This document shows positions 1 to 7,958 of a DNA stretch of 64,000 nucleotides, piece by piece (within the stretch, counting starts at the first letter, position 1; each line of letters begins with the position of its first letter). The translations under genes were made by a program, and so were the position numbers. Origin of the DNA: Nocardia cyriacigeorgica (GTDB lineage Bacteria > Actinomycetota > Actinomycetes > Mycobacteriales > Mycobacteriaceae); NCBI RefSeq assembly GCF_010868145.1, contig NZ_JAAGUY010000006.1, positions 1 through 64,000 on the forward strand, in the 5' to 3' direction. The notes under the pieces were generated by a model. It saw only the letters and a list, made by a program, of their open reading frames with translations. It was not told where the DNA came from and did no database searches.

Positions 1-150
1 GATTTCGCCCGGGTTCGTGCGCGGCCGGTGGCGGGCACATCTAGGGCGGTAGGGGCGTGGGTCTACCATCGTCTGTAGTAGTGGCCGCGCCGCAGCTGCG
101 CGCTGCTCGTTCCACAGCCGGATGCGATGCACAGCGTGCGAGGAGAAACA

Positions 151-1140
151 GTGCGGATCGGTCAACAGCCGGGGGTCGGCGGTGCGCACGATTCCTCGCC
201 GGCCCTGGCGGATCGGGTCACCGGTGACGGCCCGTTGTCGAAAGCCCTGCGTCGTCCGCTGGCCTATATCGCGCTCACCAAGCCGCGCGTCATCGAACTG
301 CTGTTGGTCGCCACCATCCCGACCATGCTTCTCGCCGACCGCGGTCAGGTCGACATCCGCTTGATCCTGGCCACGCTGTTCGGCGGGTGGATGGGTGCCG
401 CGAGCGCGAACACCCTCAACTGCGTCGCCGACGCCGATATCGACAAGGTGATGAAGCGGACCGCCAAGCGTCCGCTGGCCCGCGATGCGGTGCCGACCTC
501 GCATGCGTTCGTCTTCGGCGTCGTTCTCGGTATCGGCTCGTTCGCCTGGTTGTGGTGGCAGGCGAATCTGCTCAGCGGCGTGCTCGTCGTCGTGACGATC
601 CTGTTCTACGTCTTCGTCTACACCCTCGGCCTCAAGCGCCGCACCTCGCAGAACGTGGTGTGGGGCGGCGCCGCCGGCTGTATGCCCGCGCTGGTCGGCT
701 GGTCGGCGGTCACCGGCACCATCGGCTGGCCCGCGATCGCCCTGTTCGGCGTCATCTTCTTCTGGACGCCGCCGCACACCTGGGCGCTGGCCATGCGCTA
801 CAAGGAGGACTACCGCGCGGCCGGTGTGCCGATGCTGCCGGTGGTGGCCACCGAGCAGACCGTCACCAAACAGATCGTCATCTACACCTGGCTCACCGTG
901 CTGACCACGCTCGCCTTGGTCCCGGCCACCGGCGTGATCTACGCGGCGGTCGCGCTGGTCGCGGGAGCCTGGTTCCTGCTGATGGCCCACCAGCTCTACG
1001 CGGGTGTGCGCCGTGGCGAATCGGTGAAGCCGTTGCGACTGTTCCTGCAGTCCAACAACTACCTGGCCGTGGTGTTCTGCGGCCTCGCGATCGACTCGGT
1101 GCTCGGCTGGACCACGATCGGCGACGTCCTCTTCGGCTGA
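151..1140 (+). CDS. ctaB: Protohaem IX farnesyltransferase (haem O synthase)
   Basis: Integral membrane prenyltransferase of the UbiA superfamily. It adds a farnesyl group to haem b to make haem O, the first step towards haem A of the aa3 cytochrome oxidase. The first Asp-rich motif is N90-C-V-A-D94-A-D-I-D98, and the second loop has YKEDY with a following PMLPVV. Most of the protein is hydrophobic helices. An in-frame ATG lies at 127, but AGGAG at 141-145 sits five bases before the GTG at 151, so I start there (329 aa). The M. tuberculosis homologue (Rv1451c) also lies in this gene order, with ctaA nearby. Confidence 0.95.
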   Translation: MRIGQQPGVGGAHDSSPALADRVTGDGPLSKALRRPLAYIALTKPRVIELLLVATIPTMLLADRGQVDIRLILATLFGGWMGAASANTLNCVADADIDKVMKRTAKRPLARDAVPTSHAFVFGVVLGIGSFAWLWWQANLLSGVLVVVTILFYVFVYTLGLKRRTSQNVVWGGAAGCMPALVGWSAVTGTIGWPAIALFGVIFFWTPPHTWALAMRYKEDYRAAGVPMLPVVATEQTVTKQIVIYTWLTVLTTLALVPATGVIYAAVALVAGAWFLLMAHQLYAGVRRGESVKPLRLFLQSNNYLAVVFCGLAIDSVLGWTTIGDVLFG

Positions 1141-1160
1141 GATGCGACTGCTGATCGCCC

Positions 1161-2126
1161 TCAGGGCAGCAGCACGATCGAGCCCGTGGTTGTGCGGCCC
1201 TCCAGATCGCGGTGCGCCTGTGCGGCATCGGCCAGCGGATAGGTGGCGCCGACCCGGATCGCCAAGGCGCCCTCGGCGATGGATTCGAGCACATCACCTG
1301 CCCGCCACAGCAATTCGGTACGGTCCCGGGTGTAATGCGTCAGCGTGGGCCGGGTGACGAACAGGGAACCGGCGGCATTGAGCCGTTGCAGATCGAACGG
1401 CGGCACCGGCCCGCTGGCAGCGCCGAACAGTGCGAGCATTCCGCGGATCCGCAACGAGGCGAGGCTCGCTTCGAAGGTCGCGGCGCCGACACCGTCGTAC
1501 ACCGCGGCCACGCCGACACCGTCGGTCGATGCGCGTACCCGCTCGGCCAGATCATCGCCGTAGCGCAGCACTTCCGCAGCGCCTGCCGCGCGCGAGAGTG
1601 TTTCCTTCTCGTCCGAGGACACCGTGGTGATCACCCGGACGCCGCGCGCGACCGCCATCTGGGTCAGCAGCAAACCCACCCCGCCGGCGCCGGCGTGCAC
1701 CAGCACGGTCTCGCCGGGTTCGGGCCGGTAGATCGACTCGATCAGGTAGTGCGCGGTCATTCCCTGTAGTAGGGCCGAGGCCGCGACGGGCGGGTCGACG
1801 TCATCGGGCACCGCGACGGCAACGGCTTCGTCGACGGCCACCAGCGGCGCGTAACTACCAGGTGCGTTCGCCCACGCGACCCGGTCGCCGGGCCGGAAGT
1901 CGGTGACGTCCGCTCCGACTTCGGCGACAACGCCGGTGCCCTCTGCGCCGGGAATATAGGGGACCGGCTGCTTGTAGGTGCCGGTGCGGAGGTAGGTGTC
2001 GATGAAGTTGACGCCGATCGCGTCGGTGTCGACCAGCAGTTGGCCGGGCCCGATCGTCGGGTCCGGCACTTCGGCGTAGGTGAGGACCTCGGGACCGCCG
2101 TGCTCGGAAACCTGGATGGCGCGCAT
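1161..2126 (-). CDS. qor: Zinc-free medium-chain quinone oxidoreductase
   Basis: NADPH:quinone oxidoreductase of the zeta-crystallin type (321 aa), cytosolic. The N-terminal GroES-like half has the VNFIDTYLRTG segment typical of QOR, followed by PGAEGTG; the nucleotide-binding half has HAGAGGVGLLLTQ. The structural zinc cysteines of alcohol dehydrogenases are absent, as expected. The frame stays open about 150 codons upstream, but homologues begin at MRAIQV, so the ATG at 2126 is chosen. It is convergent with ctaB and diverges from the 116-aa gene at 2209. The same gene (Rv1454c) holds this place in M. tuberculosis. Confidence 0.9.
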   Translation of the reverse strand: MRAIQVSEHGGPEVLTYAEVPDPTIGPGQLLVDTDAIGVNFIDTYLRTGTYKQPVPYIPGAEGTGVVAEVGADVTDFRPGDRVAWANAPGSYAPLVAVDEAVAVAVPDDVDPPVAASALLQGMTAHYLIESIYRPEPGETVLVHAGAGGVGLLLTQMAVARGVRVITTVSSDEKETLSRAAGAAEVLRYGDDLAERVRASTDGVGVAAVYDGVGAATFEASLASLRIRGMLALFGAASGPVPPFDLQRLNAAGSLFVTRPTLTHYTRDRTELLWRAGDVLESIAEGALAIRVGATYPLADAAQAHRDLEGRTTTGSIVLLP

Positions 2127-2185
2127 GGATTCAGTTCTACACCGCGACGACCCCGATCCGGCCGACCGCGGGGGTGGAGCTTTCC

Positions 2186-2199
2186 TTACCCGTCGGTAA
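2186..2199. promoter_or_regulatory. Inverted repeat in the qor / 2209 divergent promoter region
   Basis: TTACC-CGTC-GGTAA forms a perfect five-base dyad 10 bases before the gene at 2209 and 60 bases before the qor start. TTAC...GTAA dyads are common TetR- or MarR-family operators. No binding protein can be assigned from the window. Confidence 0.35.
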
Positions 2200-2208
2200 A
2201 CTACGGGC

Positions 2209-2559
2209 ATGAGTGCAGATGTCGCCACCGTGACCGCGCAGGTGCCGAGTTCCGTCGTGGATTCGGTGAAGAAGTTCATCGCCGAGCACGGCGGATCCGC
2301 GACCGCCGTCCTGCAGCCGATCGGCCGCATGGGCGTGCGGGTCACCCTTGTCGGCTCCGACGGGATCCTCGGTGACCGCGTCGTCGATGATCTCGCCACC
2401 GCGAAAGCGCTGGTCGAGCGGATCGACGGGCTGAGCGAGGCCGATGAGTGGGATCGTGAGCTGACGTCGATCGTCACCCCGCGCACCGGCCACTGGGCCA
2501 AAATGGCGGGCTGGGTTGCCCGACAGGCCCGCTTCCCCAAGGCGCGCAACGAGCAATAG
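2209..2559 (+). CDS. Conserved actinobacterial hypothetical protein (Rv1455-like position)
   Basis: A 116-aa soluble protein without signal peptide or membrane segment. The centre has alternating strand/helix character (AVLQPIGRMGVRVTLVGSDGI), followed by a charged helix and a Trp-containing tail (GHWAKMAGWVARQA). I do not recognise a catalytic motif. It sits between qor and the PucR-type regulator, where mycobacteria carry a small conserved gene (Rv1455), so it is probably the orthologue. The ATG at 2209 gives a compact gene; no strong ribosome site is visible, so the transcript may have a short leader. Confidence 0.7.
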   Translation: MSADVATVTAQVPSSVVDSVKKFIAEHGGSATAVLQPIGRMGVRVTLVGSDGILGDRVVDDLATAKALVERIDGLSEADEWDRELTSIVTPRTGHWAKMAGWVARQARFPKARNEQ

Positions 2560-2707
2560 CAAGATCGCACCGGTTTGTGCGCCGTCACAGGCGCACGGCC
2601 GGATCGCTGGTTGATTTCACAATCCAGCCGCCAACCCCTACTGGCCGGTAACTATCCGGGATACCGTGATCACTCCGAGATCAACCTCCGGGCCAGAAGG
2701 AATCGAT

Positions 2708-3943
2708 ATGACGATCGTCGACTCGACTCGCCCGCTCCTGACCGTCTCCGGTCACCCGGTGACGACCCATCTGCGCGATGTCACCTCGCTCTCGCGCCGG
2801 ATGGTCGGGCACTTCATCGAGAACGTCGCGCCCTGCGGCACCCTGCCGGGCGACGCACTGCGAGGCGATGTCACCGCCGTGACGCGAGTCTGCCTCGAAC
2901 TCACACTGAACCTGCTCGACGGACGCGACCTGCCCGAACAGATCGATCAGATCAGCGATGCCGCCGCCGAATGGGCGCGTGAGGGCATCCCCATCGACAC
3001 CATCAATCACGCCATCCACGAGGGCTTCAAGCTCGGTTTGGATGCGCTGCTGACCAACGCCTCGCCGGCGGACTACGCCGATCTGGTGACCACCGCGCGG
3101 CGGCTGCTGGAAATCCTTGACACCATCACCACCACCGTCTCGATGGCCTATGTGCGTGAATACCGCTCCGTGGTGAGCGAACACCACACCGCGGTGCACA
3201 CCTTGACCTCAGCGCTGCTCGGCGGGCACAGCACCTCGACCATGGCCAGGGAGTGCGGTATCGAGATCGCCGCGTCCTATGCGGTACTGGCGCTGGCGAT
3301 CCCGCCGCACGCCGACGAGTCGGCGCCCGAGGTCGACGGCAAGATCGTGGCACGGCGCAAGCTGAGACGGATCCAGGCCGAACTGGCGACCCGCTGCGGT
3401 GACCGCGCGTTGTCACTGCTGAGCGTCGACGGTGGCACGGTGCTATTGCCCTCGGCCGATTTCGATGACGATGCCCTCGACGAGTTGGTCGCCCAGTTGT
3501 CGGCGGCCGCGCGGGTGTCGATCACCGCCACCGTCGTGACGGCCGCGCCCGCCGACATACCGTCCGCCTCCGAGCAGGCCCACGATCTTCTCGACACCGT
3601 GCAGCGGATTTCCGGTCTGGGTGGGCTGCACCGCTTCAATGATCTTGCCCTCGAATTCCAGATCACCCGACCCGGTCCCGCGCGCGAATACCTCAGCGGC
3701 ATCCTCGATCCGCTGGACGAGCACCCGGAGTTGCTGGACACCTTGCGTCAGCACATTGCCAACAACTTCAACCGTCAGCGCACTGCCCGGTTGATGCATA
3801 TGCACACCAACACCCTCGACTACCGCCTCAAACGTGTCCGGATGCTGACCGGTTTCGATCCAACGCAGCCGTCGGGGCTCTGGTATCTGACCTCGGCGCT
3901 GGTGGCGCGCAGCTATCGAGGGTCCTCGGCCCACTCCGCCTGA
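2708..3943 (+). CDS. PucR-family transcriptional regulator
   Basis: A 411-aa regulator. The C-terminus (about 340-405) is the PucR helix-turn-helix: a DTLRQHI helix, then NFNRQRTARLMHMHTNTLDYRL, which is split here only by the usual turn. The middle (about 190-300) fits the degenerate GGDEF-like domain of this family, and the N-terminal helical part resembles RsbR/RsbT-type sensory domains. The start is the ATG at 2708 with AGAAGGA six bases upstream, not the in-frame ATG at 2666. A related gene (Rv1453) lies here in M. tuberculosis. The inducer is unknown. A strong hairpin follows the stop. Confidence 0.85.
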   Translation: MTIVDSTRPLLTVSGHPVTTHLRDVTSLSRRMVGHFIENVAPCGTLPGDALRGDVTAVTRVCLELTLNLLDGRDLPEQIDQISDAAAEWAREGIPIDTINHAIHEGFKLGLDALLTNASPADYADLVTTARRLLEILDTITTTVSMAYVREYRSVVSEHHTAVHTLTSALLGGHSTSTMARECGIEIAASYAVLALAIPPHADESAPEVDGKIVARRKLRRIQAELATRCGDRALSLLSVDGGTVLLPSADFDDDALDELVAQLSAAARVSITATVVTAAPADIPSASEQAHDLLDTVQRISGLGGLHRFNDLALEFQITRPGPAREYLSGILDPLDEHPELLDTLRQHIANNFNRQRTARLMHMHTNTLDYRLKRVRMLTGFDPTQPSGLWYLTSALVARSYRGSSAHSA

Positions 3944-3948
3944 TCTGC

Positions 3949-3988
3949 CGCCTCGGCCCCTGGATTGTCAGGGGGCGAGGCGTTTCTC
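3949..3988 (+). terminator. Rho-independent terminator after the PucR-type gene
   Basis: Two 14-base arms (3949-3962 and 3969-3982) pair with a single mismatch around a six-base loop and are followed by TTTCTCT. It begins just after the stop codon at 3943 and isolates this gene from ohrR. Confidence 0.75.
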
Positions 3989-4018
3989 TGTCGGCGAGTC
4001 GAGCGTCACAAGCAGATT

Positions 4019-4032
4019 AGTTGTGCACAACT
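4019..4032. promoter_or_regulatory. Probable OhrR operator
   Basis: AGTTGTGCACAACT is a perfect 14-base palindrome located 38 bases upstream of the ohrR start. OhrR is normally autoregulated through an AT-flanked palindrome in its own promoter, so this is the natural operator candidate for the ohrR-ohr unit. Confidence 0.6.
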
Positions 4033-4070
4033 GAATTGCTCACTACCGTTCTCGTTGGAGGTGATGACCG

Positions 4071-4541
4071 GTGACGGAACAGAATGAGCTCGCACTGGAC
4101 CGGCAGGTGTGCTTCGCGCTGTACTCCGCCTCTCGGGCGGTGATTCGCATGTACCGGCCGCTGCTGGACGAGCTCGGCCTGACCTACCCGCAGTACCTGG
4201 TGCTGCTGGTGCTGTGGGAACGCGGCGAGGTGACCGTCAAGGACCTGGGCGCGGCCCTCGAACTGGATTCGGGGACCTTGTCGCCACTGCTCAAACGGCT
4301 CGAATCGGCCGCAATGGTGCAGCGCAGGCGCGCGGCGGACGACGAACGCTCCGTCGTGGTCGAGACCACCCCCGAGGGGCAGGCGCTGCGTGAGCGCGCC
4401 AAGTCGGTCCCGCGTCGGATCGGCTGCGCGACCGGTCTGGCCGACACCGACCTCGAGGAATTCCGCGCACAGCTGCGCGCCATCACCGCCTTCATGGACA
4501 ACCAGCAACTGGTGCTGGACGACACCGAGGAGAACTCATGA
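4071..4541 (+). CDS. ohrR: Organic hydroperoxide sensor OhrR (MarR family)
   Basis: A 156-aa winged-helix repressor. It has the OhrR signature around the reactive cysteine, [14 protein letters not shown] with Cys14, followed by [19 protein letters not shown], and the MarR wing region with DDERS. In this family, oxidation of the N-terminal Cys by organic hydroperoxide releases DNA. The GTG start has a strong Shine-Dalgarno (GGAGGTGATG, ending five bases upstream). The stop overlaps the ohr start as ATGA, so the two genes are co-translated. The pair interrupts an order otherwise shared with mycobacteria. Confidence 0.93.
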   Translation: MTEQNELALDRQVCFALYSASRAVIRMYRPLLDELGLTYPQYLVLLVLWERGEVTVKDLGAALELDSGTLSPLLKRLESAAMVQRRRAADDERSVVVETTPEGQALRERAKSVPRRIGCATGLADTDLEEFRAQLRAITAFMDNQQLVLDDTEENS

Positions 4542-4954
4542 CAACCCTGTACACCGCCGAAGCCACCGCGACCGGAGCTGGACGCGGCGGGCATGTCCGC
4601 TCGACCGACGCGGCCCTGGATCTGGCGCTCAGCATCCCGGCCGAGCTCGGTGGCGCAGGCGGCGCGGGGACCAATCCCGAGCAACTGTTCGCGGCGGGTT
4701 TCGCGGCCTGTTTCCACAGCGCGCTACAGGTGGTCGCGCGACGAGAGAAGGTCGCGCTGGACGGCACCTCGGTGACCGGCGCGGTCGGCATCGGCCCCGA
4801 CGGCGCGGGCTACGGTCTGTCGGTCGCGTTGACCGTCGATCTGCCGGGCGTCGAGCGGGAGCAGGGTGAGGCACTCATCGCCGCCGCTCATCAGGTGTGC
4901 CCGTACTCCAATGCCACGCGCGGCAACATCGACGTCCAGCTCCAGTTGGCCTGA
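4538..4954 (+). CDS. ohr: Organic hydroperoxide reductase Ohr
   Basis: A 138-aa OsmC/Ohr-family thiol peroxidase that reduces fatty-acid and other organic hydroperoxides, usually with lipoyl proteins as reductant. The peroxidatic Cys58 lies in [12 protein letters not shown] and the resolving Cys121 in [11 protein letters not shown], both in the standard Ohr context (length and spacing typical). It is translationally coupled to ohrR by a four-base overlap. The following 215 bases carry no gene; only a short GC hairpin near 5039-5054 is seen, without a T-run. Confidence 0.95.
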   Translation: MTTLYTAEATATGAGRGGHVRSTDAALDLALSIPAELGGAGGAGTNPEQLFAAGFAACFHSALQVVARREKVALDGTSVTGAVGIGPDGAGYGLSVALTVDLPGVEREQGEALIAAAHQVCPYSNATRGNIDVQLQLA

Positions 4955-5169
4955 ATTCGGTGCACCGGCGACGACCTCGGGTGGCTCGGCTACCGGGTCG
5001 TCGCCGCACGTCGGGTTCCACCGCGCGTCGACCGTTCCCGCCGCACACGCGGCGCGGCGATGACCTGCGCGGGATTCGCTCCACCTGCCGACGTGACCCC
5101 GACCGACGGCCGTGGCCGACCGCTGGCGCACGACGTGCGCACCGAATCCGAAACCGGAGGGCGGGCAGG

Positions 5170-6144
5170 TCAGGCCGCTGATACGGCCGGATCGGCGACC
5201 GGGGCGGGCACTGGCTCCCTGGTGCGCAGCGACGCCCACAGCGCGGCGGTGGCCGCCGTGGACGCGGCGGCGCCGCCCACATGGATGGCGACGAGTGCGG
5301 CCGGTACATCGGTGAAGTACTGCACGACACCGACAAGCGACTGCGCCACGACGATGCCGAGCAGCACATACATTCGGGTGCGCACCGGTTTCGCGGCGCC
5401 GACAGCGAGCAGGCCGAAGGCCAGCCCGACGAGCAGCGCGAGATATCCGACGAGCAGCTGCGAATGCAGATGCACCAGCGTCACGATCTCGACCTCGAGG
5501 CGTTCGACCTGCCGGTCGATGCTCTTGTCGCCGGCATGCGGGCCCGCCGCCGTGACCAGGGTGCCCGCCACCAGCACGCCCGCGAGCGCCACACCGCTGA
5601 GCACTGTCAGCCAGCGCAGCGGGGCGGGGGCGCGCACGGTCTCCACGCCGTCGTCCGGTTCGCTGATCTTGGCGTACATGACCACGGCCAGCCACACCAT
5701 CAGCATCGACGCCAGCAGATGCACGGCAACGGTCCACCAGAGCAGCCCGGTGCGTACGGTGATACCGCCGATGATCGCCTGCACGACCGTGCCCGCTGGC
5801 ATCAGCCAGGCGTAGACGAGCACCTCGCGCCTGCGTCGCGCCCGAACCACCGCCAGCACGATGAGCGCGGCGAACAGCGTCACGACGAACGTGAGCAGAC
5901 GGTTGCCGAACTCGACGGTCTGATGCAACACCGGGACCTCGGACACCCCCACCGGGGTGAAACTGCCGGGGAAACACTGCGGCCAGGTCGGGCAGCCGAG
6001 GCCGGACGCGGTGACGCGCACGATCGCGCCGGTCACCGAGATGCCGGCCTGTGAGGCGATGACCCCCGCGGCGATCAGTAGCTGGCCGCGCTGGGACAGC
6101 AGCGGCAGGCGGTCGACGAGACGCAGGAATGCGCGATACAGCAC
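5170..6144 (-). CDS. ctaA: Haem A synthase (CtaA/COX15 family)
   Basis: A 324-aa membrane enzyme that oxidises the C8 methyl of haem O to give haem A. About eight hydrophobic segments are evident. The haem-ligand histidines are in HQTVEFGNR, HLLAS, HLHSQLL and AIHVGG. A cysteine pair (GLGCPTWPQCFPG) sits in the first extracytoplasmic loop, as in the Bacillus/actinobacterial type. The start is GTG at 6144. Mycobacteria have the same gene (Rv1456c) between ctaB/qor and the ABC genes. With ctaB at 151 the window holds both specific haem A steps. Confidence 0.92.
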   Translation of the reverse strand: MLYRAFLRLVDRLPLLSQRGQLLIAAGVIASQAGISVTGAIVRVTASGLGCPTWPQCFPGSFTPVGVSEVPVLHQTVEFGNRLLTFVVTLFAALIVLAVVRARRRREVLVYAWLMPAGTVVQAIIGGITVRTGLLWWTVAVHLLASMLMVWLAVVMYAKISEPDDGVETVRAPAPLRWLTVLSGVALAGVLVAGTLVTAAGPHAGDKSIDRQVERLEVEIVTLVHLHSQLLVGYLALLVGLAFGLLAVGAAKPVRTRMYVLLGIVVAQSLVGVVQYFTDVPAALVAIHVGGAAASTAATAALWASLRTREPVPAPVADPAVSAA

Positions 6145-6194
6145 GTCACGATGGTAGCGGCACCGATTCGGCGGCCCGCAGCCGGACTACTACA

Positions 6195-6218
6195 AAACGT
6201 CGTTTGACGTGGGCGTCA
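6195..6218. promoter_or_regulatory. Two adjacent dyads upstream of ctaA
   Basis: AAACG-T-CGTTT (6195-6205) and TGACG-TGGG-CGTCA (6205-6218) are both perfect and lie 51-74 bases before the ctaA GTG. They may be regulator sites for ctaA. No matching regulator is known to me. Confidence 0.35.
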
Positions 6219-6237
6219 CAGTGGTCGAGCTGGTCGA

Positions 6238-7029
6238 TCAGTGGAACCGGAAGAACCGGGTCGCAAGGAATCCGCAGATCAGGCCCCATGCCGCGAGTAC
6301 AGCGACACCGAACCAGTCGATGCTGTTGCGCAGAGCCTCCTCGAGCGTCACGGCCATGGCGCCCGAGGGAACCAGTCGCGCGAGTACGCTCACCGCGGTC
6401 GGCAGGTCATCGGAGGCGAACACCACCGTGGCCACGCCGAGCATGACGAACCACAGCACATTCGCCAGCGCCAGCACGACCTCGGCCTTGAGGGTGCCGC
6501 CGAGCAGCAGGCCCATTGCGGCGAAGGTAGCCGTGCCAAGCGCGATCACCACTGCGCCGAGCAGCAGCCCGGCCGGTTCGGGACGCCAGCCGAGTGCCGC
6601 GCCGATCAATCCGAGCAGCACGGCCTGCAGCACCACCACGATCAACACCGCGGCGCTCTTGCCCGCGACGATGCCCCACTTCGGCAGTGCGGTCGCGCCC
6701 AAGCGCTTGAGTGCGCCGTAGCGACGATCGAAGCCGACCGCGATCGCCTGGCCGGTGAACGCCGTCGACATCACCGCCACCATCATCACCGCGGGCACGA
6801 TCTGGTCGACCCGGTCGGTGCCGAGGTCACCGAAGGGCAGCAGGCTCAACCCGATCAGCAGGGTGATCGGAATCAGCATGGTGAGCAGCAGCTGTTCACC
6901 GTTGCGCAGCAACAGGATCAGTTCGAGGCGTGTCTGCGCGGCCAGCATGGTGGCGCGCGCGTTCGGGCGCGGCGCGGGCGAGAAGGTGCCCGCGGGGAAG
7001 CGGTTGGTGGTGAGGTCCGGTTTGGTCAT
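6238..7029 (-). CDS. ABC transporter permease (Rv1457c-like)
   Basis: A 263-aa ABC-2 type permease with six predicted membrane helices. It is translated from an ATG that overlaps the stop of the ATPase gene (ATGA), so the two form one exporter. The central GFDRRYGALKRLGATALPKW segment between helices is typical of ABC-2 permeases of the daunorubicin-resistance type. The frame is open upstream but no start there fits. It belongs to the mptB-ATPase-permease operon that is conserved next to suf in mycobacteria. The substrate is unknown; proximity to mptB and haem A genes suggests an envelope or respiratory role, which is inference. Confidence 0.85.
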   Translation of the reverse strand: MTKPDLTTNRFPAGTFSPAPRPNARATMLAAQTRLELILLLRNGEQLLLTMLIPITLLIGLSLLPFGDLGTDRVDQIVPAVMMVAVMSTAFTGQAIAVGFDRRYGALKRLGATALPKWGIVAGKSAAVLIVVVLQAVLLGLIGAALGWRPEPAGLLLGAVVIALGTATFAAMGLLLGGTLKAEVVLALANVLWFVMLGVATVVFASDDLPTAVSVLARLVPSGAMAVTLEEALRNSIDWFGVAVLAAWGLICGFLATRFFRFH

Positions 7030-7958
7030 CCGCGCAGATCCCGTCCGGTCAGTTCCAGGAAGACGTCCTCGAGGCGACGCTGATCGATGCGGATATCGGT
7101 GGCGAGCACGTTCACCCGCGCGCACCACGCCGTCACCGTCGCCAGCACCTGCGGGTCGATCTCACCCTCGACCAAGTAGGCGCCCGGGCTCGTCTCGCGG
7201 GGCGCGAAACCTTCCGGCAGCGCCGATTTCAGCAGTTCCAGATCGAGCTTGGGCGGTGCGGAGAACCGCAGCTGGCCCGCCGCACCGTGCGCGGTCACCT
7301 CGGCGGGCGTGCCCGCGGCGACGATCCGGCCGTGGTCGATGATCACCAGTTGATCGGCCAGTTCCTCGGCCTCGTCCATCATGTGCGTGGTGAGCACGAC
7401 GGTGACGCCGTCGCGACGCAGCGCATCGATCAACTCCCACACCATGATCCGGGCCTGTGCATCCAGACCCGCGGTCGGTTCGTCGAGGAAGACGATCTCC
7501 GGCCTGCCCACCAGCGCGCACGCCAGCGACAGCCGCTGCTGCTGGCCGCCGGAGAGCCTGCGATAGGGGGTACGACGGTTGTCGTCGAGTCCGAGAGTGC
7601 GCAGCAGCCAGGCCGGGTCCAGCGGGTCGGCCGAGTAGGAGGCGACCAGGTCGAGCATCTCGCCGGCCCTGGCGCCGGGATAGGCGCCGCCGCCCTGCAA
7701 CATCACACCGATGCGCGGGCGCAGCTTGTCGGAATCGGCGATCGGGTCGAGACCGAGCACCCGCACCGAACCGGCGTCGGGCGTGACGAAACCCTCGCAC
7801 ATCTCGACGGTGGTGGTCTTACCCGCGCCGTTGGGTCCCAGTAGTGCGAGTACCTGGGCGCGTTCGACGTCGAATCCGATCCCGTCGACCGCCGTGGTCT
7901 CGCCGTAGCGCTTGACGACGCCGTCGACGCGCACGGCGGGTCCGGAGGCTTCGGTCAC
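7026..7958 (-). CDS. ABC transporter ATP-binding protein (Rv1458c-like)
   Basis: A 310-aa ATPase of the DrrA/CcmA type. Walker A is [12 protein letters not shown], the signature is RRLSGGQQQRLSLA, Walker B is EIVFLDEPTAGLD, and a switch-region His follows in LTTHMMDEAEEL. The C-terminal 80 residues are the usual DrrA extension. The GTG at 7958 overlaps the mptB stop codon, and its own stop overlaps the permease start, so all three genes are coupled. The continuous open frame up to 8909 is antisense-codon shadow of mptB in another frame and is not included. Confidence 0.9.
   Translation of the reverse strand: MTEASGPAVRVDGVVKRYGETTAVDGIGFDVERAQVLALLGPNGAGKTTTVEMCEGFVTPDAGSVRVLGLDPIADSDKLRPRIGVMLQGGGAYPGARAGEMLDLVASYSADPLDPAWLLRTLGLDDNRRTPYRRLSGGQQQRLSLACALVGRPEIVFLDEPTAGLDAQARIMVWELIDALRRDGVTVVLTTHMMDEAEELADQLVIIDHGRIVAAGTPAEVTAHGAAGQLRFSAPPKLDLELLKSALPEGFAPRETSPGAYLVEGEIDPQVLATVTAWCARVNVLATDIRIDQRRLEDVFLELTGRDLRG

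Noticed and set aside
2127..2588. N-terminal extension of qor by about 150 residues
   Set aside because: It overlaps the divergent 116-aa gene and has no similarity to oxidoreductases; homologues begin at MRAIQV.
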